Assembly: GCA_965153355.1 (NCBI GenBank)
Contig: OZ231126.1
Location: 61,380,001-61,444,000, forward strand
Direction of reading: 5' to 3'
Source of the DNA: Flaccisagitta enflata
Lineage: Eukaryota; Chaetognatha; Sagittoidea; Aphragmophora
DNA: 64,000 nucleotides
The translations under genes and the position numbers were made by a program. The notes beneath the pieces were generated by a model. That model was given only the letters and a program-made list of their open reading frames with translations. It was not told where the DNA came from and did not search any database. Numbering within the stretch: position 1 is the first letter of the stretch; every line of letters starts with the position of its first letter. Positions 51,340 to 62,453 of this stretch are shown piece after piece.

Positions 51340-52740
51340 CAGCCGACTTAAAAACCAGCCGACTTAAAAACCAGCCGACTTAAAACCAGCCGACTTAAAA
51401 CCAGCCGACTTAAAACCAGCCGACTTAAAGACCAGTAGAATCAAATTCCAGCAGACTTAAATCAGCCGACTTAAAAACCAAAAATGTCCAAACCAGCCCA
51501 TAAAACTATTTACTTAAAAAACCAGCCCACTTAAAAACCAGCCCACTTAAAAGCAGCCCACTTAAAAACAGCCCACTTAAATAATGTAAATAGTATAAAA
51601 CCAGCCCACTTAAAAACCAGCCCACTTAAAAACCAGCCCACTTAAAAACCAGCCCACTTAAAAACCAGCCCACTTAAAAACCAGCCCACTTAAAAACCAG
51701 CCCACTTAAAAACCAGCCCACTTAAAAACCAGCCCACTTAAAAACCAGCCCACTTAAAAACCAGCCCACTTAAAAACCAGCCCACTTAAAAACCAGCCCA
51801 CTTAAAAACCAGCCCACTTAAAAACCAGCCCACTTAAAAACCAGCCCACTTAAAAACCAGCCCACTTAAAAACCAGCCCACTTAAAAACCAGCCCACTAA
51901 AAAACCAGCCCACTTAAAAACCAGCCCACTTAAATAGCCAGTAAAAACCAGTAGTAAAAACCAATAGCAAAAAGCAGCCACTTAAAAACCAATACTTAAA
52001 AAGAGCAGCCATGAATATTACTTAAAAATCCAGCAGACTCCAAAAACCAGCGACAAAAACAGCAGACTCAAAAACCAGCAGACTTAAACAAGCGAACTTA
52101 AATATGACACTTGATGACCAAAATATACCAAAACATTAAAAACAAAAACTAAGTAAGTGCTCAAATGAACAAAAACAAAAATAAAAACAAAAAAAAACAA
52201 AAAACCAATAAAAACATCAATGATAAAACTTACAAAAAACATATTAAATGAGCAAAAATGACTGAGTAGTCCTATAATGATCTAAAATGACTTAAAACTA
52301 CTTTAAATACATAAATGATACAAATGACTTAAATGAACAAAGTGACATAATAGATCAACAAGTCCGGATACCAGTATTATAAAAATATTAGTAAAACCAG
52401 CCTGCCAAAAGACCAGCGCAAAATGTTGCCAAACAATATAAAACTATTACTTAAAAATAAGCTGCCAAAAATAATAGCAAAACCATGTATTCAAACACTA
52501 AAACAGCCCATGAAGCCAGCGGGCTAAAAGCCAGCAGACTCAAAAACCCATGAGACTCAAAAACCAGCAGACTCAAAACCAGCAGACTTAAACCAAAAAA
52601 CCAGCAGACTCAAAAACCAGCAGACTCAAAAACCAGCAGACTCAAAAACCAGCAGACTCAAAAACCAGCAGACTCAAAACCAGCAGACTTAAACCAGCAG
52701 ACTTAGTGCAGCAGATGTAAATCAGCAGACTTTAAGCAGT
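51340..52740 (+). repeat. 16-bp minisatellite CCAGCC(C/G)ACTTAAAAA
   Basis: Three zones: CCAGCCGACTTAAAA at the start, a regular CCAGCCCACTTAAAAA core (about 51595-51930, more than 20 near-identical units), and CCAGCAGACTCAAAAA units at 52500-52700. The zones are separated by degenerate A-rich DNA. Confidence 0.95.
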
Positions 52741-52993
52741 AAACTTAACCCATAAGATTTAAACGCCCAAGCAAAAAATAAAAAAAAACAACAAAAAAGC
52801 AGACAAAAAACAAAACAAAAAAAAAACCAAAAAACCAAAAAACCAAAACACCGAATTAAAACACACAAAAAACATGTAAATATGTTAAAAGTATACCTAG
52901 TAATATATAAATGACTCTAAATGACTTAAAACTACTTTAAATGCCCAAAAGCAAAACAAATGACTTAAATGAACAAAGTGACATAATAGATCA

Positions 52994-53171
52994 ACAAGTC
53001 CGGATACACGACCAGCCCACTTAATAACCAGTCCACTGAAATGCAGCAGACTCGAAATGTATGCGCGTTTTCCCACTTTTCAACTCGAGCGTGACGGACC
53101 GACCAACCAACCGACCAACCAACCAACTGACGGACGGATGGACAAAGCCTCTTAGTCGCTAGTCCGCGACT
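52994..53171 (-). repeat. Variable-stem hairpin repeat, minus strand, in the 16-bp minisatellite region
   Basis: On the plus strand it begins CAAGTCCGGATACACGACC and ends GTCGCTAGTCCGCGACT then AAAAA, with GACGGACGGATGG and (CCAA)n inside. A second fragment of the minus-strand type lies at 53310-53362 (GTCGCGTGCATGCGACT), and a piece of the same CAAGTCCGGATAC end at about 52359. Confidence 0.7.
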
Positions 53172-53888
53172 AAAAATGACCAAAAATGATTAAAAGCCAC
53201 CAAAAATGACTAAAAGCAACCAGAAATGACCAAAAACAATAAAAAAATGACTCATAATAACTTCAGACAACCCAAAATGATAAAAAACAATACAAAAAGC
53301 TAAGCGTCTCCAACCGACCGACTGACCGACGGACAGTGGGTCATAGTCGCGTGCATGCGACTAAAAATGAAGTTTGGGAAATGAAATTAAAAAAACAAAA
53401 ATTAATCCTACAGTTTTAGTCGAGTTTGCTCGGAAGGTACTGTAGGTGATGGGCAATAATTTTCTTCCTCCATTTGGTCTCCTTGGCAACCAGAAGTTGG
53501 TTTCATGACCAGCGACCCAAAAATTTTTTATTTGTAAATAATATTGCATTACGCATCAATGCATTTATAAATTGGGGCAAATGTTTGTCTTGGAGTACTA
53601 CAAGGCATCCTTCTTTTCATAACAGATGAAAAATTCGCTTCATTTCACTAGATTATTTCAGAAAGAAAAAAAAAGTTAAGTGACCCATTTTACCCTGCTG
53701 ACCCATTTTACCCCACTCTACCCTATAAACTCATAGTCCTTTGAAGTCGATTTTTTTTATTTCCTTTGTTGGCAATAATAGAGGACTTAGAGGTCAGCCT
53801 ATATATCTATAAAAAAGTAAAATTATTGGTCCCCTGAAATCTGTTCAACTGTATTTTTCAATTTGAGGTGTGGGTTGGTGATACTATA

Positions 53889-54786
53889 CAGTAGATCTCG
53901 TCTAGACTTGAGATCAGGGTGGCAGAAACAGGGGCACACTTGGCACATTGTGCCTCGGAACTATAGCACAAAAGTCGGACTTATAGATTTGATAATGGAA
54001 AAGAATTGGGGAAAAGAAGAAAAAAATAGCGGAAAATCGAAAAATCAGAAGGATAAATAGGGTATTAGTTTTGATCACTTCTACTTTTGTTTTGGGAACT
54101 CTTAGTTTCCATGAATTGAAAAGAAAAATGCAGAAAACTAGCAGTTTTACGTAATATTTTCATAATGATAGTTGATCTTTAAAAGTCGGACTTATAGTGC
54201 TGTGAAAACTTGTGCCTTGGACCTATGGAATTTTCTGCCACCCTGCAGTTGAGATAACGGGGGCACGGATACACAGCTACCTTAGTCGCGTGCGGGTGAG
54301 CAGGGGCAGCGAAGCAAAAAGCTTAGCTTGACCAACCGACAGACAGACAGACGGGGTTGGAGTTGCGTGCACGCGACTAAAAAACAATGAAAACCAGGGG
54401 AGTGATATTTGAAGCAAAGATTTATAAAGGGATGCTTTATTACCCATGATAGCTGGTTGCCATGGAAACACAATGCTATGTATTTTTACTAAAATATCAA
54501 TATTTTGAGAAATTGTTTGAGGGAATATTCTTTAAAAATAAATTTTTTACAACTATCCCACAGTATGTTCTGTAAGAATGTCGCTTGTTTAGCCATTGCT
54601 AAGGGGTGTTACACATGGATACGCTCCCTAGCAACGGCCAAACAAGCGACATTCTTACAGAATGTACTGAGGGAAAGTTGTAAAAATTTGATTATAAGCA
54701 AATAAATAAATATCGCTCCCTTGGCTTCATTTGTTTTTCCACAATGCTTGCCCCCGGTATCTCCAGTCTAGACGAGATCTACTGTA
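53889..54786 (+). repeat. Fold-back element of the ACAGTAGATCTCGTCTA family, interrupted
   Basis: Left end ACAGTAGATCTCGTCTAGAC, right end TCTAGACGAGATCTACTGTA. The palindrome centre lies near 54618 (AGCCATTGCTAAGGGGTG against CTCCCTAGCAACGGC). Between the left end and the rest are an inserted segment (about 53912-54245, bounded by GGTGGCAGAA and TCTGCCACCC) and a minus-strand hairpin repeat at 54264-54378. Confidence 0.75.
54264..54378 (-). repeat. Variable-stem hairpin repeat inside a fold-back element
   Basis: Plus-strand order CGGATACACAGCTA, TAGTCGCGTGCGGGTG, GCAGGGGC, CCGACAGACAGACAG, then GTTGCGTGCACGCGACT and AAAAAA. The arms GCGTGC and GCACGC complement each other as in other copies of this subtype. 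Confidence 0.75.
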
Positions 54787-54841
54787 TATATATATGATAC
54801 TATATATATGATACTACGTATTTCGTGGAACTTCATTACAG

Positions 54842-55061
54842 GGAGTAGTAAAATTGAGGGAAATTGCAACGCGGGCGGAGAGAGAAGTTCCCAAGGACGA
54901 CATTGTCGCGGAATTAATGCGTCTCCGCGATAACGCACCCGTCAGCACAAAGCGGCAAGCACCGGAAGTTGCAACAGAAGCGCCGCCGCCGAAAGGGACA
55001 ATGTTTACTTACCCGCAAAGCTTCCGCGCTTACAAAGGACTAATTGCCGCTCAATATTCGG
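54842..55061 (+). CDS. EEF1G: eEF1-gamma-like exon with in-frame N-terminal extension
   Basis: An exon bounded by ATTACAG and G|GTAACT. Its 3' part encodes GTMFTYPQSFRAYKGLIAAQ followed by YSG, matching the start of eEF1B-gamma ([20 protein letters not shown] and YSG in human), the GST-like N-terminal domain of the eEF1B translation elongation complex. Upstream of the Met at 55001 the frame stays open for 53 codons (KLREIATRAEREVPKDDIV...EAPPPKG) with exon-like composition. The Met aligns inside the conserved GTLYTYP block rather than at the usual start, so translation probably starts further upstream, in this exon or an earlier one. No following eEF1-gamma exon was found up to 64000. Alternatives: a GST-like domain of another protein such as an aminoacyl-tRNA synthetase, or a retained exon duplicate. 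Confidence 0.6.
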
Positions 55062-55499
55062 GTAACTTTATACACTTGTGTACATTGTTTGCTTCAATCG
55101 ACAAATGCAATTTACTTAGGCCGATTTGTGTACCCGCTGATTTTCCGGTACTGTTGACAAATACTGACCAAATATATATAAATATACAGAAATTAAGGGT
55201 GGTGGGGTAAAATGGGTCACCCACTTAATTCTGCTTTCATCATGAACTAGACGCCTTCCTTTACTATCCTAATCTCCGATATTTTCCTCAGATTCTTTAG
55301 AAAAAGTGGGCGACTGATTTTAGCTCTCTCTCGCTGTTTTTTACCGTATTTCTCTCTGTCTGTCCAACTCGCTCTCTACCCGTCTTCCTTTCTAGCCATA
55401 GTTAATGGGCTCAGTAGCTTAGCTTTTTTTGGTTCAATGATCTCTTCTACATATCTCAATCGGCGACCTAATATCAATGGGAGGGGGTGGGGCGCTCAT

Positions 55500-55840
55500 T
55501 TATTCTTGGAGAACGAACGAAAGAACGAACGTACGAACGAACGAACGAACATACAAACAAACGAACGAATGAACGAACAAAAGCAAGAGAAAGAACGAAC
55601 AAAAGAAAGAAAGAACGAACAAAAGAAAGAACGAACAAAAGAAAGAACGAACAAAAGAAAGAAAGAAAGAAAGAAAGAAAGAACAAAAGAAAGAGAAAGA
55701 AAGAATGAACGAACGAAAGAACTAACGAACAAAAGAAAAAGACAACGAATGAAAGAACGAACAAACAAAAGAAAAAGAGAACGAACAAAAGAAAGAACTA
55801 ACGAACAAAAGAAAAAACGAACAAAAAAGAGAACGAACGA

Positions 55841-55912
<72 letters not shown>

Positions 55913-55935
55913 AAAGAGAACGAACTAAAGAAAGA
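55500..55935 (+). repeat. GAAC/GAAA tetranucleotide tract
   Basis: Degenerate GAACGAAC, then AAAGAAAG repeats, becoming pure (GAAA)n at about 55838-55910. The Lys/Glu/Arg-rich open frames over it are artefacts of composition. Confidence 0.9.
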
Positions 55936-56091
55936 AAAAACGTAAGAACGCCTAATATTTAATAACCGCATTTAATAACCGTCTTAAATGAACCAAACCA
56001 ATCCTGATGGTTGTCTATGCTACTATACTACTTGCAATTGTTTCTCTATACAGGGGGTGGAAAGCTAAAACGTTTTTGTCCATGAAAAACC

Positions 56092-56163
56092 CCATGCGAA
56101 ACGATGCAAAACGATGCGAAATTTTTTTGCATGATTTCGCATCATTTTGCATCGTTTCGCATG
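56092..56163 (+). repeat. Perfect-looking 28-bp-stem hairpin
   Basis: CATGCGAAACGATGCAAAAC then GATGCGAAA, a TTTTTTTGCATGA spacer, and TTTCGCATCATTTTGCATCG then TTTCGCATG. Each arm itself contains a doubled (A)CGATGC(A/G)AAA motif. No coding meaning seen. Confidence 0.85.
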
Positions 56164-57129
56164 AGATTTCCACACGGGATTTTCAAAGTGATGCTGAAGC
56201 GAGCCTATTGGCCTGAGGGAGTGGGCGAGGCTTGTGATAGGTCAGTGTGTCCCCCCGGATGTAATGGGCTTTCTCTGCTGCCGCTGCTGGCCGGCGTTCA
56301 AAGTGCTAAGAAAATTTTAGCATTCCGGCTGCCTGCACGTTTTGTTTTAGCAGTTTCATGCAAACACTGGAAATTTCATTGGTTCTCACGGTAAATCATC
56401 TCCAATCAGGAAATCCAGCTGGTTTCCATGGAGATGATCTTTCCGTATGAACAGTGAATAGGTATTGAAACATCAGCAGCGACAGCAGAGATGATAATTT
56501 GCATATAATCAATCATATTCCTAGCATTTAAAGTTTATTCCTCATCAAGATGACCATACTCAGTCATGGCGACAAAACCCTGATACCCCGCCCTGACGGT
56601 AATTCATTAAAAAAGTGATGCATCAGGATGGTGGTAGTCTGTCACTTTAGTTGTGAATAACACTGATTTCAGCATCATCATTGATGATGCTGATGGCGAC
56701 TCATCAACCAGCGGCGCCAGTTACAGTTTCACCGGTTAACATTATAAGTCAGCATCATCAGAGTAAGTACTTACATAGTGAAGCTATATTGCGTCACTGA
56801 GAATATGGTTACGCAAACCTTAAGACGATACTTGGTTGTGATTCAAACTCAGCCCCCTGGCACGGAGAATGAGGAAACGCATGCTCCAGGGTGAAGTTCC
56901 ATGACTGAACCAGCGTGTTAGTTGCTGTTGGTGTAAGACAGCAGCAATTGCAGCAGCGTGGAGGGTTGCATTACATGAATGGGGGAAAAAAACAGAATAA
57001 AGCAGTAGTAAAAGATATTGGCCAAATAGGAGGCAAATACATCATGGCCAAAGGCCCTAGTCATGGATGGAGGCAAAGGCGGCTGGATGACAGAATATAT
57101 ATCTGCAAATAAATTTTTTTCTGCCCTTC

Positions 57130-57510
57130 CCATTCACGGAGATGGGAAATCCCACATGTCCTTGATGACATTTTAATGTAGCCACAAAACGGCATTTGAA
57201 GCTTGAGAATGATTCAAAACAACTCTTACCTGATGCCCAGATAAATAAATGGCCGCCAGAGGAACAAGCTTTAGAAGTTGGACGATTGTGTCATAGGAAG
57301 GGGAAAAAGAAACAGGGAAATCGAACAAGTTTAAGATATAGGCAAAGGCAGGGGCAGTCAGCGGATATAAATCTATTTTCTGTATGTTTATGTCATTCTC
57401 TCTGACATGTGGGTGGGAAATCCCACATGGCCTCGATGGAATTTTATTGTAGCCACAACAGGGCACTTGAAGCTCAAGAATTATTCAAACAACTCAATAA
57501 AACCGTATGG
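57130..57510 (+). repeat. Tandem duplication, about 270-bp spacing
   Basis: The block GGGAAATCCCACATG, then TGTAGCCACAA, CATTTGAAGCTTGAGAAT and TTCAAAACAACTC at 57143-57224 recurs at 57415-57500 with scattered changes. Both blocks are followed by CTTACCTGA...GATAAATGGCC (57226 and 57516). Confidence 0.75.
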
Positions 57511-57958
57511 AAAGCTTACCTGACGATAAATGGCCATGAGAGAGGCAACTTGAGGCTATAGCAAGTGTTGTTGATGCTGTTGAAACTGCATCATAGCAGC
57601 CATCGTCATAGAATCCGCCAGCTTGGGCAAGCACCTAGGCAAGTTCCGGTGGCGGCAATCAATCAGAAAAACTATCGTGATGGAGATGCCCGAGTGGAAA
57701 TGATGAATGTCGCACATGTTCTTGAACTTGACCTTCACTTGATCTTTCGCGACCCTGGCCTGGTCAAAGAAATGACAGCGCTAAATGGGGTTACGATCGT
57801 TAAAACATTTACCGGAGTATCATATCAAAACATGAATGGACCCAATGATATCTGAACAACCAGGCAAAACACAACAAACTTAATCATGCCTGTTTGAAAT
57901 TCAGCTTTCATTTTTTTCGGAGATGAATACCAACGAAGCACCGCCTCGACGTCTTATT

Positions 57959-58055
57959 AGTTGCGGACACGCAACTCTATAAGAGCCTTTGTCTGTCCGT
58001 CCATCTGTCCGTCCGTTGGTCCGTCTGTCGGTCCGTGAGCACGAGTTGAAAAGTT
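57959..58055 (+). repeat. 5' half of a variable-stem hairpin repeat
   Basis: AGTTGCGGACACGCAACT, CTCTATAAGAGCC and (GTCCGTCC)n up to GAGTTGAAAAGT, then a break. The 3' arm and terminal hairpin are absent. Confidence 0.75.
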
Positions 58056-58433
58056 AGTGCGAACTTATATTATATGGCGTGGCACTCGGAGGTCGCCTCG
58101 GCATTTGATAATTTGAGCAATACAACGACTCAAACCAGCCTACCTACCCAAAAACGTAAAATAAAGAAGTTATCTATATAATTTTCTGAAACTTTGCTTG
58201 AAAAACCATCCAACCCCTTGACAAATCCTGAGTAAGCTGTGCGGCGATCACATAATTATTTTGGCATAAGATATTTTTTCAACGATATCAAAAACATTTT
58301 CATAAAAAAATTTTGATACATTTTCCTGTCATGACTACCTTGAACAATTGTCAGAGAGCAGTCTTTTTTATTGATATTTAATGTTAGAAATTTCATGCAG
58401 ATATCTCTTACGGTCCAAAAGACGCACACTTTT

Positions 58434-58572
58434 AGTCGCGGACACGCAACTCCGCCGTGCCGGTCCATCGGTCCGTCCCACGTAACATTTTTGAATTACA
58501 ACCGTTTATTGTGTTACGGGCTTACGACCCCTGCCCAACCGTCCGCGACTGTGTTGCCGTGTATCCGGCCTG
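58434..58572 (+). repeat. Variable-stem hairpin repeat, GTCGCGGAC subtype
   Basis: AGTCGCGGACACGCAACT at the 5' end, CGTCCGCGACTG near the 3' end and CCGTGTATCCGGCC at the terminus. The 5' arm GTCGCGGAC pairs exactly with GTCCGCGAC. Confidence 0.8.
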
Positions 58573-58878
58573 GTTATTAAGTATTAAAATAACAACTGCG
58601 CTTCGATCTTTCCTCTCCGCGCAGTTTCCAACTTTGTTTCCTGAATTTATATGATCAATGTGAGAGAAAAACAACCAGCGGCTGCTTTTTAGACAAATTC
58701 GTGCCATCCTCTCGTATATTTTTTCCTCATAATTTATAGATAGATATTTAATAACTAGCAAACTATCAACAACAGAATCGTAAGATTTGAAACAAATATT
58801 CTCACGAAAACATGGCCGGAAAAACGGCACCAGCGTCGCGGAGGGTAGGGCGAGGGGAGTAATGCAAAAACCATTCTC

Positions 58879-59046
58879 AATACACGGCTACCGAAGTCGT
58901 GTGCGGGTGGGCAGGGGCCTTGCAGAGGTGCTAAGACCTTTATGGGCCGGGAGCAGTGAGGTCAAGAAATAAAAATCATAAAAAAAGTAAATTGTGACCG
59001 ACTGACCAACGGACAAAGCGGGTTGTGGAGTCACGTGCACGCGACT
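58879..59046 (-). repeat. Variable-stem hairpin repeat, minus strand
   Basis: Plus-strand order ATACACGGCTACC, AGTCGTGTGCGGGTGG, GCAGGGGC, CCGACTGACCAACGGAC, then GTCACGTGCACGCGACT and AAA. A further minus-strand fragment ends at 59112 (ATCCGCGACT). Confidence 0.75.
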
Positions 59047-59881
59047 AAACATGTTACCGACGGACCGACGTACCGGCCGACAAGACAGGTGTAGTCACGA
59101 ATCCGCGACTAAGAACCAAGTTCATAGGATGAACAAAGCAAATTCCAGGTCAACGTCTAGAAATGTCATAAAGAACAGACGAACCAATAGAAAAAGTTTA
59201 AAATAAGTATACAAACCCCTCACGTCATGTTCTATCATTGTATCAAATTTCATTCCAATTCTCCTTGAGAACCACCTTCACTGACAGAAAAACTAGCAGC
59301 TGGACTTGACCGCGTGCACATGACTGAAAAAGATCAAATGATCGTTAAGAACAAACATGTCGAGGGAAAGTTGAAATTTGGTATTCGAACCCCTCATGTC
59401 CAATGCCTGGATGACAATGAATGACCATGACGGAGGCTGTTGTCACAGGATCCCCCCGCTGGAGCAAATACCTTGTGTGCAGTGATGAGTAGACCTATCA
59501 TGGAAATCGTTGTTCCCTTTCCCGTTCCTCATTTTATTCAACAGCGCCATTAACAACCTATTCCACCATCTCCACCGCCATACAATCACCACCTCCGCCA
59601 TCCTACCATCATCAGCTCTGCCGTTGTATGCAAACACCACCTCTTACATCACCTCCACCACTGATACTTCCTGCTCTATCTTCAAAATATCAAAATGACC
59701 CATCCAGCTCGACAGCCTTTTTAGTTGTGTGCGCGCGATTCCACAACCTACTTTGACCTAGAATCTGCTCTGTTTGTTCTCTGAACTTGATTTTTTTCAT
59801 GGGTAGGCGCTATATTGGGAATATGGTTGTTTCAAATCTCATGATTACATTATTAATAGTTTATTAGTTAGGAATATTTTT

Positions 59882-60047
59882 AGTCGCGTGCTACGCGACT
59901 CTACACCCCGCTCTGTTGGTCCATCCATCCGTCGGTCTGTCACACTACTTTTTTTGGGCTCACTGCTCCTGCCCATATGATCAAGTGACCTTAAATACAG
60001 CCACTACCCACCCGCATGCGACTGGGGTAGCCGTGTATCCGACCTTG
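59882..60047 (+). repeat. Variable-stem hairpin repeat, GTCGCGTGC subtype, intact copy
   Basis: 166 bp: AGTCGCGTGCTACGCGACT, CACCCCGCTCTGTTGG, CTCCTGCCCATATGATC, CCCGCATGCGACTGGG, AGCCGTGTATCCGACC then TTG, with TTTTT before it. It is close to the copy at 40927 along its whole length. Confidence 0.85.
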
Positions 60048-61540
60048 TGTAATCAAATCATGTTTTAAATAATGTTGTTTCAGTCAAAGTGTTTGTGTCA
60101 CGTAGATCGCATAAGTTCAGAAAATAAACTAGTGAAATGCGCGAGGACAAAAGATCGCTGTGCGTTATCTGCTTACGCACTTATTTGAAATGCTGATTTC
60201 TCTTGAATGGTTAGAGATGTTCGCATGAAATTTTAAACATGTTATATTCTTTTGTCACACCGCTAACTGACAATTATTCAGCGTAATCCTGACAGGAGAA
60301 CATATCAGAAAACTTAGAAAAAATTCATGCTTTTGACCACCTGAAAAAAAATGTTACATGCGATTACGGCCAAATTAATTAAATGATCGCCGTACAACTT
60401 ACCCAGGATTTGTCCAGGGCTTGGATGGTTATTCATGCAAAATTTCAGAAAATTTCATTAAATGTTTTTTAAGCTACGGTAATTTGAAATTTTTGGGTAG
60501 GTAGGCTGGTTCGGGTGGTTGCACGATTGGAAATTTATTCAAACTTCACTCATCAGTAGACAAGGTCATATGATGTTACCGTACAGAAAATCAAGTAAAT
60601 CGGTCAATCTGTTCATGAGATATGAGCTTTCAAAGTTTAGGTAAAAAAAGTCACGACGATTTCCGAGCTTAGAGAAAACAAGGCCAACATCTTACAGTCC
60701 CGTGCGGTCGTTTAAAACGTCAAACCAAAAGACTTAAAAACTAAGAGACTAAATTACTAAATATAAATTAACTTATATTTAGTTTAAATAACTTAAGAAG
60801 ACTTAAAATAGCGTAAAAATGATGAAAAAGTTAAGGGTTACGGACCGACCGACGGACAGAGTAAGTTATAGAGTCACGTGCGCGCGCGTGACTAAAAATC
60901 CCGAACATGTTTCACTCTCTGACTTAGCGTATCTCACGCTAAATCAGATACGCTAAATCATTAACTTATTTTCTTCTTTTGATCTCTACATCTAAAGTAT
61001 TAGGAGTATCGGAAAAATAAAAAGAACAGATGAAAGTTTAAACGCTAGGCTTTCTAATGATGTAAAATTTAATAGTATTATCATAAAAAATATAACACAA
61101 GGTTACACCCTGCGGACCGGCCACCTTCAAAAGCTGTATCGGAAAATTCCAAGACAGATGAAGACGAGCGATGGTTTATATCTATGCTTTGGCCGTCCGT
61201 CCATCAGTTGGTTGGTCCCCATTTTATAATATGTTTTTGTGACTGACAATGACAAACTATTTTCATCCCTGCAAACAAAATGAGTAGTATAATATCTATT
61301 TTCCGTAAAAATAGAAATGAAAAAAAGCTTCAAAATTAACGCTGATGAGGGAGGCGGATTTTTCACCTTTGGGGCCTAATTTATCAGAAAGGGATGTAGA
61401 CAAGCGGAAGAAGATGGATGGGGACAGGAGGTGATGATATAAATTCAGGAAAAATACTGTTCTGAGTTGACCGGAAGGTTTATCAGATGGATCAACAACC
61501 ATTTCCAATGATTCATAATTGTCATCATTCGTTTTACTGC

Positions 61541-61854
61541 AGGCCTGATTATTGAGTTCCCCCCCCCCTGTGGAGGGGAAAAAAATCAAAGGGTCTGGAG
61601 ATGGGGAAGGAGACCAAAGGGGGAAAAAAGAGAAAAAAAGAAAGTTTAGGGAAAATATAACTTTTGACAGTACTAAATCATAAAACCCAATTAGTAAAAC
61701 ACAATTTAACACTTTTTAAACCTTAAATACATAGCTTTATTGCTCTATGGGTAAAAAAATCATAGATATAAAGATGCAACACAATGCGTCGCGGGGAACA
61801 AAAGAAAAGGCAGGGGGGGGGATTCAAAAGCGACTCAATAATATACACCCCTGC
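61541..61854 (-). repeat. Poly-C element with copy-specific stem, copy 4
   Basis: Plus strand: GCAGGCCTGATTATTGAGTT at the left and GACTCAATAATATACACC then CCTGC at the right, with poly-C/G runs just inside and the shared AT-rich core (CAGTACTAAATCATAAAACCC). Its stem, ATTATTGAG, is unlike that of copies 1 and 2. Confidence 0.75.
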
Positions 61855-61921
61855 TTTATAGCTTCCCTTTTCCATCTTGAATTCCACCACATCTGATTTA
61901 CCTGATGAACTTGAACTCTAG

Positions 61922-62235
61922 GCATCAGCGTCGGCTCACGCACGGCCGTCGTTGTCGTCACCGCCGTCGTTGTTGTTGTTACTGGCCATAGGCGAAAAAG
62001 ACGAGTCATTCATGAAGAAATTGTCGATGAAATACGTTGATGGAAGTTGGTGTTTTGCCGTCGTTAGCCCGGCCAAAGCCGGATGTTCCCCACCACAAAA
62101 AGGCGTAAAGCAGCCGCGGCCGCGCCGGCAATCGGAGAACGCAGTCGTCGTAGTAGTAGACCGAACTCGTGAAATCGGAGGACCGAGAATGAGCGTGGGT
62201 GGAGGCGACTGCTTTTTAACGACATACGACGGTTC
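61922..62235 (+). CDS. Possible internal exon of unknown protein
   Basis: A G/C-rich island of about 310 bases in AT-rich DNA. On the plus strand an AACTCTAG acceptor and a TTCCG|GTAATA donor bound one frame that is open throughout (SPPSLLLLLAIGEKDESF...KYVDGSWCFAVVSPAKAG). The minus strand is also open over most of the island (GRGCFTPFCGGEHPALAGL, stop at 61936), so orientation is uncertain. Composition matches the true exons in this window. I recognise no domain. Confidence 0.35.
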
Positions 62236-62453
62236 CGGTAATAACAAATTAACTGGAAACGCATGAGATTCTATTAGCAATGACTGGTCAAGTAAATATC
62301 TAAAGAGCGCACTTAATGTCATTCAATACAGGGTGTATCATGCCAAATTAGATATAGAAAACGATGGCATTCTGCTTCTAAAAGTGCTGAAAAAATCTTG
62401 AAAAAAGATTGAAAAATCACATGAGCTCCCGGTTTTTGTGTAAAAATTTTATG

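Larger units (their letters stand above)
58136..60510 (+). repeat. Large fold-back element filled with later insertions
   Basis: Left arm (58136-58420): CCAGCCTACCTACCCAAAAA, AAACCATCCAACCCC, CAAATCCTGAGTAAG and CGGCGATCA. Right arm (60185-60510) has the inverse: TGATCGCCG, CTTACCCAGGATTTG, GGGCTTGGATGGTT and TTTTTGGGTAGGTAGGCTGG. Identity is roughly 75 percent by eye. The 1.7 kb between the arms carries four to six copies or fragments of the hairpin repeat (58434, 58879, 59052, 59722, 59882). Confidence 0.75.

Noticed and set aside
51340-52740. CRISPR-like regular repeats
   Set aside because: Units are contiguous 16-mers without unique spacers, and the genome is eukaryotic; this is a minisatellite.
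55437-55928. 163-codon Lys/Glu/Arg-rich protein
   Set aside because: It arises from the GAAC/GAAA tetranucleotide tract; there is no domain or splice context.
57565-57855. 96-codon open frame after the tandem duplication
   Set aside because: It starts at TTG, has no clear acceptor and no recognised domain. The second half looks moderately protein-like, but the evidence is too thin for a gene call.
61936-62322. Minus-strand neuropeptide-like precursor with RGCFTPFCGG
   Set aside because: No signal peptide and no convincing amidation or dibasic cleavage sites around the Cys pair, and the plus strand offers a better exon; only noted as an ambiguity.
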